Assembly: GCF_030929595.1 (NCBI RefSeq)
Contig: NZ_JAVFVR010000022.1
Span: 1 to 42,417 of the forward strand
Length of the DNA: 42,417 nucleotides
Direction: 5' to 3'
Source of the DNA: Flavobacterium sp. LHD-85
GTDB lineage: Bacteria; Bacteroidota; Bacteroidia; Flavobacteriales; Flavobacteriaceae
In this document: one piece after another, positions 35,298 through 42,417 of the stretch
Layout: every line of letters starts with the position of its first letter
Numbering within the stretch: position 1 is the first letter of the stretch
Notes under the pieces: generated by a model
Told to the model about the DNA's origin: nothing
The model's database searches: none
The model's input: the letters and a program-made list of their open reading frames with translations, nothing else
Program-made: the position numbers and the translations under genes

Positions 35298-36275
35298 TTA
35301 AATCCCTGGTGGACGCCTTTTTTTCTTTTTTTTCTTCCTGAAGTCCTTGATTTGATCCTCCATATTCTCATAGACTAAACCATTGTCAGCAGAAAGGATA
35401 TCAAAAAGGCCTGCTGCGGGAAAATCAATTCCATCAATGAGCTGCTGCAGTTCAGGTTTATTGTGAGGGGAAATAACCTTGACTGTATCATAGAGCGAGT
35501 TCTGTTGTGAATCAATTGGTCTGCTTTGAAGTTGATTTTTCAGATAAATATCCTGTTTCTGATCTGTGCAGCCCTTTTTCATGGTCAGGGCATAGTTAAC
35601 GGTTTCTTCCAGCGGTCGGTCAAATCCGAACATTTGATCAAAAATCTGCTCTGCCGAGCCTTTAAAAGCCACACGGTCAAACTGGCCCAGCTTCTCGGAA
35701 TGCTCTTTGTTTAGTCCCCGTGAATTGTTCAGAGGACTCAGTTTTATTTTGTTTGAGATGTCTTTTCTGCTGACAATGATCTGTACATGCAGCTGTTCCC
35801 CTGGCTTGCGGTCTCCTGCCTTGACTGTTCCCTGTATAACCTCGTCATCCTTAAAACTGTAATAGCGGTTGCGCTCTAATTTACCATACCACAAAAGATC
35901 TTTACTGTCATGAACTGAAGGCCGTTTAAAATTATCAGCGTATGCGTCCATTACCCTCACAGCATACTGTTTTAGTTTCTCTTCTGCTCCCTGCACCCCG
36001 AAACGTTCTTTTAAAAAGCCAATCTCTTTTTGGCTTGGACTGATATTGATAAGGAAAAACTTCGCATCATTCCTGCCCAGCTTAGCAATATTATTGTCTA
36101 TTCTTATCCTGACTTCCTGTGGGATGATCTCCTTGCTGGCAGTATTGAACCACAATTCCCTTGCGTTAGCAGCGTCTTCACGTACGGCCCGATTCTCCTT
36201 TTCCAGATAATTTACCAATTGCTCAGAGCCTGCTTTATTGCTGCCGGTCTCAGAATCCGTAATGCTGATATACAT
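35298..36275 (-). CDS. mobB: BtgB/DUF5712-type relaxase (MobB)
   Basis: A 325-aa mobilisation protein of the BtgB/DUF5712 type. FFLINISPSQKEI (73-85) and LHVQIIVSRKD (162-172, with His163) look like the core strands of a relaxase, while conserved aromatic residues around 112 (AYADNF) and 130-139 (YGKLERNRYYS) could supply the nicking tyrosine. The C-terminus ends in a polybasic run (KKKKKKRRPPGI). It would nick oriT, which probably lies just upstream of the neighbouring mobA gene. It starts two bases after the mobA stop region. The catalytic Tyr is not established from sequence alone. Confidence 0.8.
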   Translation of the reverse strand: MYISITDSETGSNKAGSEQLVNYLEKENRAVREDAANARELWFNTASKEIIPQEVRIRIDNNIAKLGRNDAKFFLINISPSQKEIGFLKERFGVQGAEEKLKQYAVRVMDAYADNFKRPSVHDSKDLLWYGKLERNRYYSFKDDEVIQGTVKAGDRKPGEQLHVQIIVSRKDISNKIKLSPLNNSRGLNKEHSEKLGQFDRVAFKGSAEQIFDQMFGFDRPLEETVNYALTMKKGCTDQKQDIYLKNQLQSRPIDSQQNSLYDTVKVISPHNKPELQQLIDGIDFPAAGLFDILSADNGLVYENMEDQIKDFRKKKKKKRRPPGI

Positions 36276-36277
36276 AA

Positions 36278-36826
36278 CTATAGGTTTGCGAGTGTCTTTT
36301 TTACACGAACCATGAGTTCTTCTTTCCTTGCCGCCGCTTTACCCCAGCCCATTTCTTCGCGCTGAGATATGTAATAATCCAGTAACTGGCTGAACTGTTC
36401 TTTAAGCATTTCTTTCTCTTTCTGCTTTGAAATGAGGTGCTTAATACCATTTATAAGCTGCTGGCTGTGGCTGGCAAGAATAACATTTTTCTCACTTTCG
36501 GCTAAAAGATGCCTGCCTATCCCTTCAAGAATTTCCATATGCCGGGAAAAAACAGCCTTCAAATTACCTGTATCGCTGAGCAGCGGCAGCAGAAAATCTT
36601 TCTCCTGCTGGCGTATAAAAGACACTATACGGCTGATGCCCGAAGACAGTTCGCGCTTTAGCATTTCATCACCAGGGTCTGCCGGATCTTTTTTGCTTCT
36701 ATAAAAATAATCCACCATCTGGCAGAAGAGTTCTTTCTTGCTTCTCCTGAAGTTTTTAGAAAGCTTCTGCATCTTATCATCCGTTTCTTTTGGATATCGG
36801 ATACTGTTGGTCTCTCTCTCTTTCAT
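36278..36826 (-). CDS. mobA: BfmA/BtgA-type mobilisation accessory protein
   Basis: A 182-aa protein with an N-terminal ribbon-helix-helix-like segment (SIRYPKETDDKMQKLSKNF, then RRSKKELFCQMVDYFYRSKKDP), typical of BfmA/BtgA oriT-binding proteins, followed by a helical tail. It would bind oriT and recruit the relaxase encoded immediately downstream. It is the first gene of the mob operon and is divergent from traA. The intervening 618 bp carry palindromes suited to its binding. Confidence 0.85.
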   Translation of the reverse strand: MKERETNSIRYPKETDDKMQKLSKNFRRSKKELFCQMVDYFYRSKKDPADPGDEMLKRELSSGISRIVSFIRQQEKDFLLPLLSDTGNLKAVFSRHMEILEGIGRHLLAESEKNVILASHSQQLINGIKHLISKQKEKEMLKEQFSQLLDYYISQREEMGWGKAAARKEELMVRVKKTLANL

Positions 36827-37444
36827 AACATCCTTTTTTTTAATCCCTATTATTCATTCTATATGGCGGTATACCATCGGGTATACCTAATCGCTTTACA
36901 TAAATACCTCTGCAGGTCTGTGAATATACCCCGAGTATACTTAAAACCCCCGCAGCCCCAGCAAAGGGGCAAGCGAGTAAGGCTCTGCCCAACTCCCGCT
37001 TGCTTTTTTCAAAACACAATAGGAACTGGCTTAAACCCTTTACAAAGTAATGACATCGGAATAAAAAGAGCATAAGGTGATGTATTGCCAAAAGGCGACA
37101 CTAAACGCCATATAAAACCTGCGCTTTAACAAAATACTCAGCGCTGCTGAGTCTGGCTAAAAATCAATTTGTAAATAGATTGATTCTAGTAAAACAAAAA
37201 ACCAGCCTTTGAGATCATTTAATCCGTCTAGGAAAAGTGACTGGAGATGTACATATTTAAATCTGATGGTAGCAGCATATTTAGCCGCACAGCTGTAATT
37301 ATACCTCTTTGAGTATCTATGGATGCCCGGCAATAACTGCTTAAAGAGCTGCCTGTTTTTTTGAGTAACTCTATACATACATCAGCTGATAGCTACCTGC
37401 CTGCCTGCACACCAACATAAATAAATAATTAAATACCATTAAAA
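36827..37444. other. Candidate oriT and divergent control region
   Basis: No gene lies in these 618 bp between mobA and traA, the usual oriT position. GGTATACC occurs twice (36868-36875 and 36880-36887), and a related TATACC/GTATAC pair is at about 36924-36940. Next come GCCCC-AGCAAA-GGGGC (36955-36970) and GCAAGCG/CGCTTGC (36969-36975 with 36997-37003), the latter followed by TTTTTT. The overlapping hairpins cannot all form at once. The rest, 37010-37444, shows a palindrome ATCAGCTGAT at 37381-37390 and nothing else I can name. The nick site cannot be read directly. Confidence 0.55.
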
Positions 37445-38131
37445 ATGAAAACAGAACACAAACCCGTATTTATTGCCTTTTCTTCCCAGAAGGGAGGTGT
37501 AGGTAAATCCACTTTTACCGCTCTTGCCGCTAGTACCCTTCATTATCGAATGGGTTACAACGTGGCGGTATTCGATGCCGACTTCCCACAATACAGCCTT
37601 ATGAAAATGAAGGCACGCGACTTGGCTATGGTCATGGAAAATGACTTTTTAAAAAGGGCGGCATTCAGACAGTTTACAGCCATTAACAAAAAAGCGTATC
37701 CCGTCATCCAGCATAAAGCCGAAGGGGTGCTTCAGGCGGCAAATGATTTTATAGAAGCTCTCCCCGTCCCGGTTGATTTTATCTTTTTTGACCTTCCGGG
37801 AACTGTAAACACACCTGGGATTTTAAAAGCCCTTGCCGGTATGCACCATATCTTCACTCCCATTACCGCTGACCGTGTGGTTATGGAAAGTACGCTTATT
37901 TTTACCCAGCTCATGCGGGATGTCATTATGAAAAAAGGTGAAACGGCAATCAAATCCATTAACCTGTTTTGGAATCAGGTAGACGGGCGCGAACGCTCCC
38001 CGCTGTACGAAGTTTATACTTCACTTATTGATGAGCTTGGCCTCCCTTTGATGCAATCCCAGATCATGAACAGCACCCGTTTCCGCAAAGAAAGCGAAGC
38101 GGGTGCGAGAACTGTTTTCGCTCCACTTTAA
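37445..38131 (+). CDS. traA: TraA-like ParA ATPase, frameshifted near the end
   Basis: A 228-aa ParA/MinD-type ATPase with the deviant Walker A KGGVGKST at 16-23, VAVFDADFPQ as A', and FIFFDLPG as Walker B. In Bacteroidetes elements traA heads the transfer operon. The ORF ends in EAGARTVFAPL at 38131, but the adjacent frame continues MPPDERLMKACRLDQF...FLRIVQL up to 38211, which is the expected TraA C-terminus. Loss of one base near 38116-38120 (TTCGCT instead of TTCCGCT) explains it. The ATPase core is intact; only about 25 residues are replaced or lost. A sequencing error is possible. Confidence 0.9.
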   Translation: MKTEHKPVFIAFSSQKGGVGKSTFTALAASTLHYRMGYNVAVFDADFPQYSLMKMKARDLAMVMENDFLKRAAFRQFTAINKKAYPVIQHKAEGVLQAANDFIEALPVPVDFIFFDLPGTVNTPGILKALAGMHHIFTPITADRVVMESTLIFTQLMRDVIMKKGETAIKSINLFWNQVDGRERSPLYEVYTSLIDELGLPLMQSQIMNSTRFRKESEAGARTVFAPL

Positions 38132-38211
38132 TGCCACCCGATGAGCGACTGATGAAAGCCTGCCGACTGGATCAATTTATGAGCGAATTTTTAAGAATTG
38201 TTCAATTGTAA
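38132..38211 (+). pseudogene. Displaced 3' end of traA
   Basis: The ATG-starting frame at 38132 encodes MPPDERLMKACRLDQF and ends FLRIVQL at TAA 38209-38211. It is in the +2 frame relative to the upstream traA ORF and abuts the next gene by 4 bp, as the intact traA end would. Confidence 0.8.
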
Positions 38212-38215
38212 GATT

Positions 38216-38632
38216 ATGGAAAAATACAATAAGAAAAAGCCAATTCCTGAAATCAACGAGGAGCTGATGATGAGTCTGATGGTGGACGGTGTGAAAAAAG
38301 AAGGGCTGCGGCTTCCCAAAGAAGAACCTGAAGATCCTATTGAAGCTTTACCTGAAAAGCCTGCAGTGAAGGAACGTCACAAGGTTAAAAAAGTAAACGA
38401 AAAGGATTATGAAAGCGTGTTTTTCAAAAGACCCGCAACCAATGCGCGTAATGGAAAGACGGTATATATCCGGCCGGATTTTCATGAGAAACTCACGCGG
38501 ATCGTACAGGTAATCGGCGAAGATAAAATAACTATTTACGCCTATCTGGACAATCTTCTTGACTATCATTTTCAGGAATTCAGAGAGCAGATTACCACAA
38601 GTTTCAACGATAAATACAAACCTATTTTATAA
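38216..38632 (+). CDS. DUF3408-family transfer protein (TraB/TraC-like)
   Basis: A 138-aa protein of the DUF3408 type. The N-terminal half is polar and probably disordered (EEPEDPIEALPEKPAVKERHKV). The C-terminal half is the conserved part (YESVFFKRPATNARNGKTVYI, HEKLTRIVQVIGEDKITIYAYLDNLLDYHF), a ribbon-helix-helix-like DNA-binding segment. It follows traA as in other Bacteroidetes tra operons. The start at 38216 (MEKYNKKK) is preferred over an ATG at 38198 that lies within the traA 3' end. The DNA target is unknown. Confidence 0.8.
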   Translation: MEKYNKKKPIPEINEELMMSLMVDGVKKEGLRLPKEEPEDPIEALPEKPAVKERHKVKKVNEKDYESVFFKRPATNARNGKTVYIRPDFHEKLTRIVQVIGEDKITIYAYLDNLLDYHFQEFREQITTSFNDKYKPIL

Positions 38633-38634
38633 TT

Positions 38635-39264
38635 ATGGAAAATCTGATTGTTATCTGCCTGCTCGTTATTATTGTCCTGCTCCTGCGCGATAAAATCCCG
38701 ACAGCTAAAAGTCAAAAGAAAAAATCAGCGCAGCAAAAAAAACGTCCCAAACTGCCCGATATTATGGGGAAGTCTAAACCTTTAAGAAGCCTTTTGATGC
38801 CAAAGCGTACTGCTGAGAGCCCCGATAAAAATGGGAAAGCGCAAAGAGCTAATTTTGATATTGAAATCAACGAAGATCCCCAGATGCAGCATCTGTCTGA
38901 AGAGCTGGATGATGTTTTCAAAAATGCAGCTGATTTGAAACAAGAGCAGCAGGAATGGAACAGTTATGGAATCTCCATCAGCGATGACGGTCTGGCCCAA
39001 GGGGTTACCTTAGAAGAACTAAGCGCTGTAGAGATGCTCCTTCAAAAAAACAAACTGGAGCCCTCTGAAAAGCAAACAGCGATAACTTTAGTTCATAAAA
39101 TACAGGGGACCGAATTATTCAGCCTGCTGGAGAATTCCATTGACAGTGCCTCGCGCAAAATAACAGCGCTGCTGGACGAGAGCTTTTCTTCTGAAAAGCG
39201 AGCCGGCCTCATTAATTTGCAAAAGGATGATTTGAATGATTTTAATATTGGGGATTTTGTCTAA
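38635..39264 (+). CDS. TraD-like transfer protein
   Basis: A 209-aa protein with one N-terminal membrane anchor (MENLIVICLLVIIVLLL), a basic Lys/Pro linker (KKKSAQQKKRPKLPDIMG) and a soluble helical remainder containing VTLEELSAVEMLL. This layout and its position after the DUF3408 gene match TraD of Bacteroidetes conjugative transposons, whose role is not defined. It starts two bases after the upstream stop. A terminator overlaps its stop codon. Confidence 0.65.
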   Translation: MENLIVICLLVIIVLLLRDKIPTAKSQKKKSAQQKKRPKLPDIMGKSKPLRSLLMPKRTAESPDKNGKAQRANFDIEINEDPQMQHLSEELDDVFKNAADLKQEQQEWNSYGISISDDGLAQGVTLEELSAVEMLLQKNKLEPSEKQTAITLVHKIQGTELFSLLENSIDSASRKITALLDESFSSEKRAGLINLQKDDLNDFNIGDFV

Positions 39265-39286
39265 GGATAAAAATCCCCATTTTTTT
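39250..39286 (+). terminator. Intrinsic terminator overlapping the TraD-like stop
   Basis: GGGGATTTT (39250-39258) pairs with AAAATCCCC (39270-39278) around an 11-nt loop, followed by ATTTTTTT. The traD-like TAA (39262-39264) lies in the loop. It would end or attenuate the traA operon before the next gene. Confidence 0.75.
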
Positions 39287-39299
39287 ATAAACACCCATC

Positions 39300-40148
39300 A
39301 TGGAAAAGATATTCCCTACACTGAACATTGAAGGAACCGAATTTATCGTTGATTGCCTGAATGAGCAATTGATAGAAAAAGCAGATCCTATAAATCGGAT
39401 GAATATTACAAACATGCTTTATACAGGCTCTGGTTATGATTTTCATTATGACATCAACACGAAGAATCTGGCTGCATTTGAATCATATACTCATTTAACC
39501 AATAACAGGCACATAAAAAACATCAGTATTCCCAATCTTACTGCTCTTGATCCTGAAGGGATGGCCAAAAGGTACAAGCAGACGGTAGAATATATAAAAG
39601 GGAAAACCGATTTTGAGCTGACTATAACCCCGGGAAGCCCACTGGACTTAAGATGGAATAAAAAAATACTGCCCATATTAAATATTGCCGGACATCCTTT
39701 TTTTGTTGATATAGCCGCCGGAAAACTGCGTCCAAAAGATGATTTTAAATCCAAAGGAATCTCACTTGAGCAGATCCTCGAGTACTATGACCGCTTTGCC
39801 CGAGCCTACATCATTCCCTACAATCCTAAAACACACGAATTCCAGGAAATTGACCATCTCAAAATTACAGAACTGCCCAAAGACATAATTGTAGTAAAGT
39901 TTGCGCATCTTCAGGAGCTGGACCGGGTTGGATGGAATGTAAAATATGGCTTTGGACCCGCCCACTGTATTAAAGAAGACCAATATAAGCTGCATTTTAA
40001 AGCCCAGACCCTGCCTTGGGAAGCGACCAATATCCCCAACAGCATAAAGCTTAATCTGGAGGAAAAAAGAATACAGGACCAGAATAAACCCTCAGATGAA
40101 ATGGGACCCGATAATTCTTTACCAATTAAAAAGGGACGAAAATTATAG
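39300..40148 (+). CDS. Unknown ICE protein with internal duplication
   Basis: A 282-aa soluble protein that I do not recognise. Two segments resemble each other: FPTLNIEGTEFIVD at 5-18 and LPILNIAGHPFFVD at 124-137, each followed by a similar-length helical stretch, suggesting an internal duplication. The C-terminus is charged (SLPIKKGRKL). It is flanked by terminators on both sides, so it may be a separate transcription unit inserted within the tra region rather than part of the transfer machinery. No signal peptide or membrane segment is seen. Confidence 0.7.
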   Translation: MEKIFPTLNIEGTEFIVDCLNEQLIEKADPINRMNITNMLYTGSGYDFHYDINTKNLAAFESYTHLTNNRHIKNISIPNLTALDPEGMAKRYKQTVEYIKGKTDFELTITPGSPLDLRWNKKILPILNIAGHPFFVDIAAGKLRPKDDFKSKGISLEQILEYYDRFARAYIIPYNPKTHEFQEIDHLKITELPKDIIVVKFAHLQELDRVGWNVKYGFGPAHCIKEDQYKLHFKAQTLPWEATNIPNSIKLNLEEKRIQDQNKPSDEMGPDNSLPIKKGRKL

Positions 40149-40182
40149 CATGCCCGCAAGCATATTCCATTAGAAACACAAA

Positions 40183-40214
40183 CGCCCAAATCAAATGGTT
40201 TGGGCGCTTTTTTA
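40183..40214 (+). terminator. Intrinsic terminator
   Basis: CGCCCAAA (40183-40190) and TTTGGGCG (40199-40206) pair around an 8-nt loop and are followed by CTTTTTTTA. It lies 34 bp after the unknown 282-aa gene and separates it from traE. Confidence 0.85.
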
Positions 40215-40359
40215 TGTCCGATTCTCTACTGGTACTGCCACTGCCAGACAAGTAATACCGCTGGTTTCCAATTCATTATACACTGCTGTTTTTCACAACA
40301 CTTTTGCTGCTGAGACCCGCATCCTGCGGGATACAGACAACAATTTAAAGTGATTGATC

Positions 40360-40665
40360 ATGAAAAAACAAAGAAAAAAAATCCTGCTGGCAGCACTAAC
40401 AATGCTGGCAGGTTTGGGCGCCGCGGCGCAGGGAAACGGTACAGCGGGCATCACAGAAGCCACGCAGATGGTCACCTCCTATTTTGATCCCGCCACGCAG
40501 CTCATCTATGCCATTGGAGCTGTGGTAGGGCTGATCGGAGGGGTTAAGGTGTACAACAAATTCAGCAGCGGGGATCCCGATACCAGCAAAACCGCAGCAA
40601 GCTGGTTTGGCGCCTGCATCTTCCTTATCGTAGCTGCGACCATTCTTCGCTCCTTCTTCCTTTAA
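40360..40665 (+). CDS. traE: TraE-like DUF4134 inner-membrane protein
   Basis: A 101-aa membrane protein of the DUF4134/TraE type: an N-terminal signal-like segment (ILLAALTMLAGLGAAAQ) and two hydrophobic helices (LIYAIGAVVGLIGGVKVY and ASWFGACIFLIVAATILRSFFL), with the family motif YNKFSSGDPDTSKTAASWFG between them. It is the VirB2-like component of Bacteroidetes transfer systems. The ATG at 40360 is preferred to an in-frame TTG six bases earlier. It is followed by traF 11 bp later. Confidence 0.9.
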   Translation: MKKQRKKILLAALTMLAGLGAAAQGNGTAGITEATQMVTSYFDPATQLIYAIGAVVGLIGGVKVYNKFSSGDPDTSKTAASWFGACIFLIVAATILRSFFL

Positions 40666-40676
40666 TCTGCAACGTT

Positions 40677-41009
40677 ATGAGCACTTACAGCATCAATAAG
40701 GGAATTGGAAGAACAGTGGAATTTAAGGGGCTAAAAGCGCAGTACCTGTTCATCTTCGCCGGCGGACTGCTTGGAATCCTTATTCTGGTCATGATACTCT
40801 ATATGGCTGGCGCCGGTTCCTACATCTGTTTGTTTTTGGGTGCAGGCGGCGCTTCGCTTCTGGTGTGGCAGACCTTCGCGCTGAACAAAAAGTACGGCCA
40901 GCACGGACTGATGAAAATGGGCGCAAAGAAAAGGCATCCGCGCTACCTTATCTCCCGAAGGGCTGCAGGGAGCCCGCTAAAGTTGAATACTAAAGAAGAC
41001 AGAGTATGA
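40677..41009 (+). CDS. traF: TraF-like DUF4133 inner-membrane protein
   Basis: A 110-aa protein with DUF4133/TraF features: INKGIGRTVEFKGLKAQY, two membrane helices (FIFAGGLLGILILVMILYM and ICLFLGAGGASLLVW) and a basic C-terminus (KMGAKKRHPRYL). It is the VirB3-like partner of the TraG/VirB4 ATPase. Its stop overlaps the traG start by an ATGA, so the two are translationally coupled. Confidence 0.9.
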   Translation: MSTYSINKGIGRTVEFKGLKAQYLFIFAGGLLGILILVMILYMAGAGSYICLFLGAGGASLLVWQTFALNKKYGQHGLMKMGAKKRHPRYLISRRAAGSPLKLNTKEDRV

Positions 41010-42265
41010 GAAATTCAGCAAAGACCGCCACACTAGAGAGCAGGTTTCCCCTGCTGGCAGTGGAGAACAACTGCATAGTATCCAAGAATGCAGATATAAC
41101 AGCCTGTTATAAAGTACAGCTGCCCGAACTCTTTACAGTTGGCGCTTCTGAGTATGAAGCCATACATGCTGCCTGGCATAAAGCCATTAAGACCCTGCCC
41201 GATTTCACGGTGGTGCACAAACAGGACTGGTATATCAAAGAAAGCTACGAGCCAGAAATACAAAACAAGGACCAGAGTTTTTTAGCGAAGTCCTACGAGC
41301 GCCATTTCAACGAGCGCCCGTTTCTGAACCATTACTGCTATCTTTTTCTGACCAAGACTACCAAAGAGCGCATGGCGGCCCAAAGCAATTTCTCCTCGCT
41401 CTGCAAAGGCTCGCTGCTGCCAAAGGAAATCAGGGATAAAGAAACGATACACCGTTTTATGGAGGCAGTGGCGCAGTTCGAGCGCATCATGGGTGACAGC
41501 GGATTTATCAAGCTGGAACCTCTGAGCGAAGAGGATATTATCGGCTCAGAAGAAAAACAGGGAATACTGGATCAATACCTGACCCTTTCCAGGGAAGCCG
41601 GAGCGCCGCTTCAGGATATAGCACTGGGTAGCGAACAGGTGCGCGTAGGCAGCAAAAGATTATGCTTTCACACGCTGTCTGATACCGATGATCTGCCCGG
41701 TACGGTGTCATCAGATACCCGGTATGAAAAGCTTTCAACGGACCGCAGCGACTGCCGATTGTCCTTTGCCGCACCTGCAGGGCTCCTTCTAGGCTGCAAC
41801 CATATTTACAATCAGTATTTGTTTTTGGACAACAGTGAGGAAAGCCTTCGCAGGTTTGAAAAATCTGCAAGAAATATGCACTCACTGGCCCGCTACAGCC
41901 GCGCCAACCAGATCAAGGCAGAATATCTGAAGTACCTTTTTAAGACTGTTCGTAAATTTTTTGGCGAAGCCATTGTGGTCACCCAGGAGGTCGATGACAT
42001 CATCCAGTCCCCTATTGTCAAGGAAAGCATCATCAACAATTCGGACTGTAAAATCCTACTGGACCAGCGCAAGTACATGAACAAATTTGATGAGATCCAA
42101 AAAATGCTCGGTCTTACCGATAAAGAAAAGGCGCAGGTGCTTTCCATTAATATGAACAATGATCCCTCGCGCCTTTACAAGGAAGTCTGGATCGGACTGG
42201 GCGGCACGCACTCTGCGGTATATGCCACAGAAGTGAGCCTTGAGGAATATATGGTGCGCCCATAA
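41006..42265 (+). pseudogene. traG: TraG/VirB4-like ATPase, internally deleted and intron-interrupted
   Basis: The N-terminal 295 or so residues are typical of TraG (LESRFPLLAVENNCIVSKNAD, FLNHYCYLFLTKTTKERM, YERLSTDRSDCRLSFAAPAG). At about 41908-41925 the chain jumps from SLARYSRANQI to AEYLKYLFKTVRKFFGEAIV, which in intact TraG proteins lies roughly 350 residues further on. No Walker A (GxxGxGKS) or first Walker B is left in the 419-aa product. The C-terminal segment DCKILLDQRKYMNKFDEIQ is kept, and then the ORF runs into a group II intron after GAGGAATATATG (42253). The product cannot be a working ATPase. Confidence 0.85.
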
Positions 42266-42417
42266 GGGCATATAGCAAATGTGGTTTGGCAACCACTGGG
42301 CAAGTGTTTATAACGCCCATCAACAGCCGACTTATCCGAACGGGAAACCCGACGGGGAGTGTAGCATGTCGGAAAAGCCACAAGTCAACTAACTATTAAG
42401 TTGCGACTGAGTGGCAA
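42254..42417 (+). mobile_element. 5' end of a group II intron inserted in traG
   Basis: The sequence begins GTGCGCCCATAAGGGC, the canonical GUGYG group II intron 5' boundary, and about 150 bp on reaches GCGACTGAGTGGCAA, close to the ACGACUGAGUCGCAA segment of Ll.LtrB domain I. ACAGCC and the CCGAACGGGAAACCCGACGG stretch also fit domain I. It lies in the sense orientation after codon Met416-type of traG. Domains II-VI and any encoded reverse transcriptase would be outside the window, so activity cannot be judged. Confidence 0.85.

Noticed and set aside
40354..40359. TTG start for traE adding two residues
   Set aside because: An ATG directly follows at 40360 and begins the typical signal-like MKKQRKKI, so the extra Met-Ile is not needed.

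Overview
The window looks like a chromosomal stretch of a Flavobacteriia-type Bacteroidetes (Flavobacterium/Chryseobacterium relatives). The evidence is an AT-rich sequence, a SusC/SusD pair, a DUF6520-type small exported protein, TAnnTTTG-type -7 promoter elements, few Shine-Dalgarno sites, and a Bacteroidetes integrative conjugative element (ICE) backbone of the CTnDOT lineage.

Layout. 1-6.1 kb: a minus-strand restriction-modification island made of an XRE/controller-like regulator, a 991-aa N6-adenine methyltransferase, a PD-(D/E)xK nuclease, a small unknown ORF and an HNH nuclease-like protein. 6.1-7.0 kb: an unusually structured non-coding stretch. 7.0-14.1 kb: a plus-strand SusC-SusD-S9 peptidase operon. 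14.1-17.4 kb: a convergent minus-strand operon of a STAS-like protein, a PAS/AraC regulator, a MauE-like membrane protein and a four-Cys DUF6520-like exported protein. 17.7-20.1 kb: an AONS-like aminotransferase fused to a GNAT-like acyltransferase. 20.1-31.2 kb: ICE regulation and DNA processing, namely rteC, an Xis/HTH protein, a DUF3945-type protein, topB, a DUF1896 protein and a giant methylase/helicase. 31.2-32.9 kb: a two-gene cargo cassette (PRTase-like plus NADAR) on the minus strand with its own promoter-like element. 33.2-36.8 kb: mobilisation genes (MobC-type coupling ATPase, BtgB-type relaxase, BfmA/BtgA-type accessory protein). 36.8-37.4 kb: a likely oriT and promoter region. 37.4-42.3 kb: tra genes (traA, a DUF3408 gene, traD-like, an unknown gene, traE, traF, traG).

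How the parts work together. RteC, the TTGGCA inverted repeats downstream of it, the HTH protein and topB parallel the CTnDOT excision operon. Mob proteins and oriT would hand DNA to the Tra channel. The element appears to be decaying. The helicase has an in-frame TGA where a Trp is expected, traA is frameshifted near its 3' end, and traG has lost its internal ATPase core. traG is also interrupted at 42254 by the 5' end of a group II intron that runs off the window. Conjugation from this copy is therefore probably impaired unless complemented.

The best candidates for something new are the NADAR + PRTase-like pair, the SusCD/S9 peptidase locus facing a MauE/four-Cys exported protein operon, and the structured RNA-like region whose promoter overlaps the restriction-modification operator. 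All identifications come from reading motifs; no database search was run.
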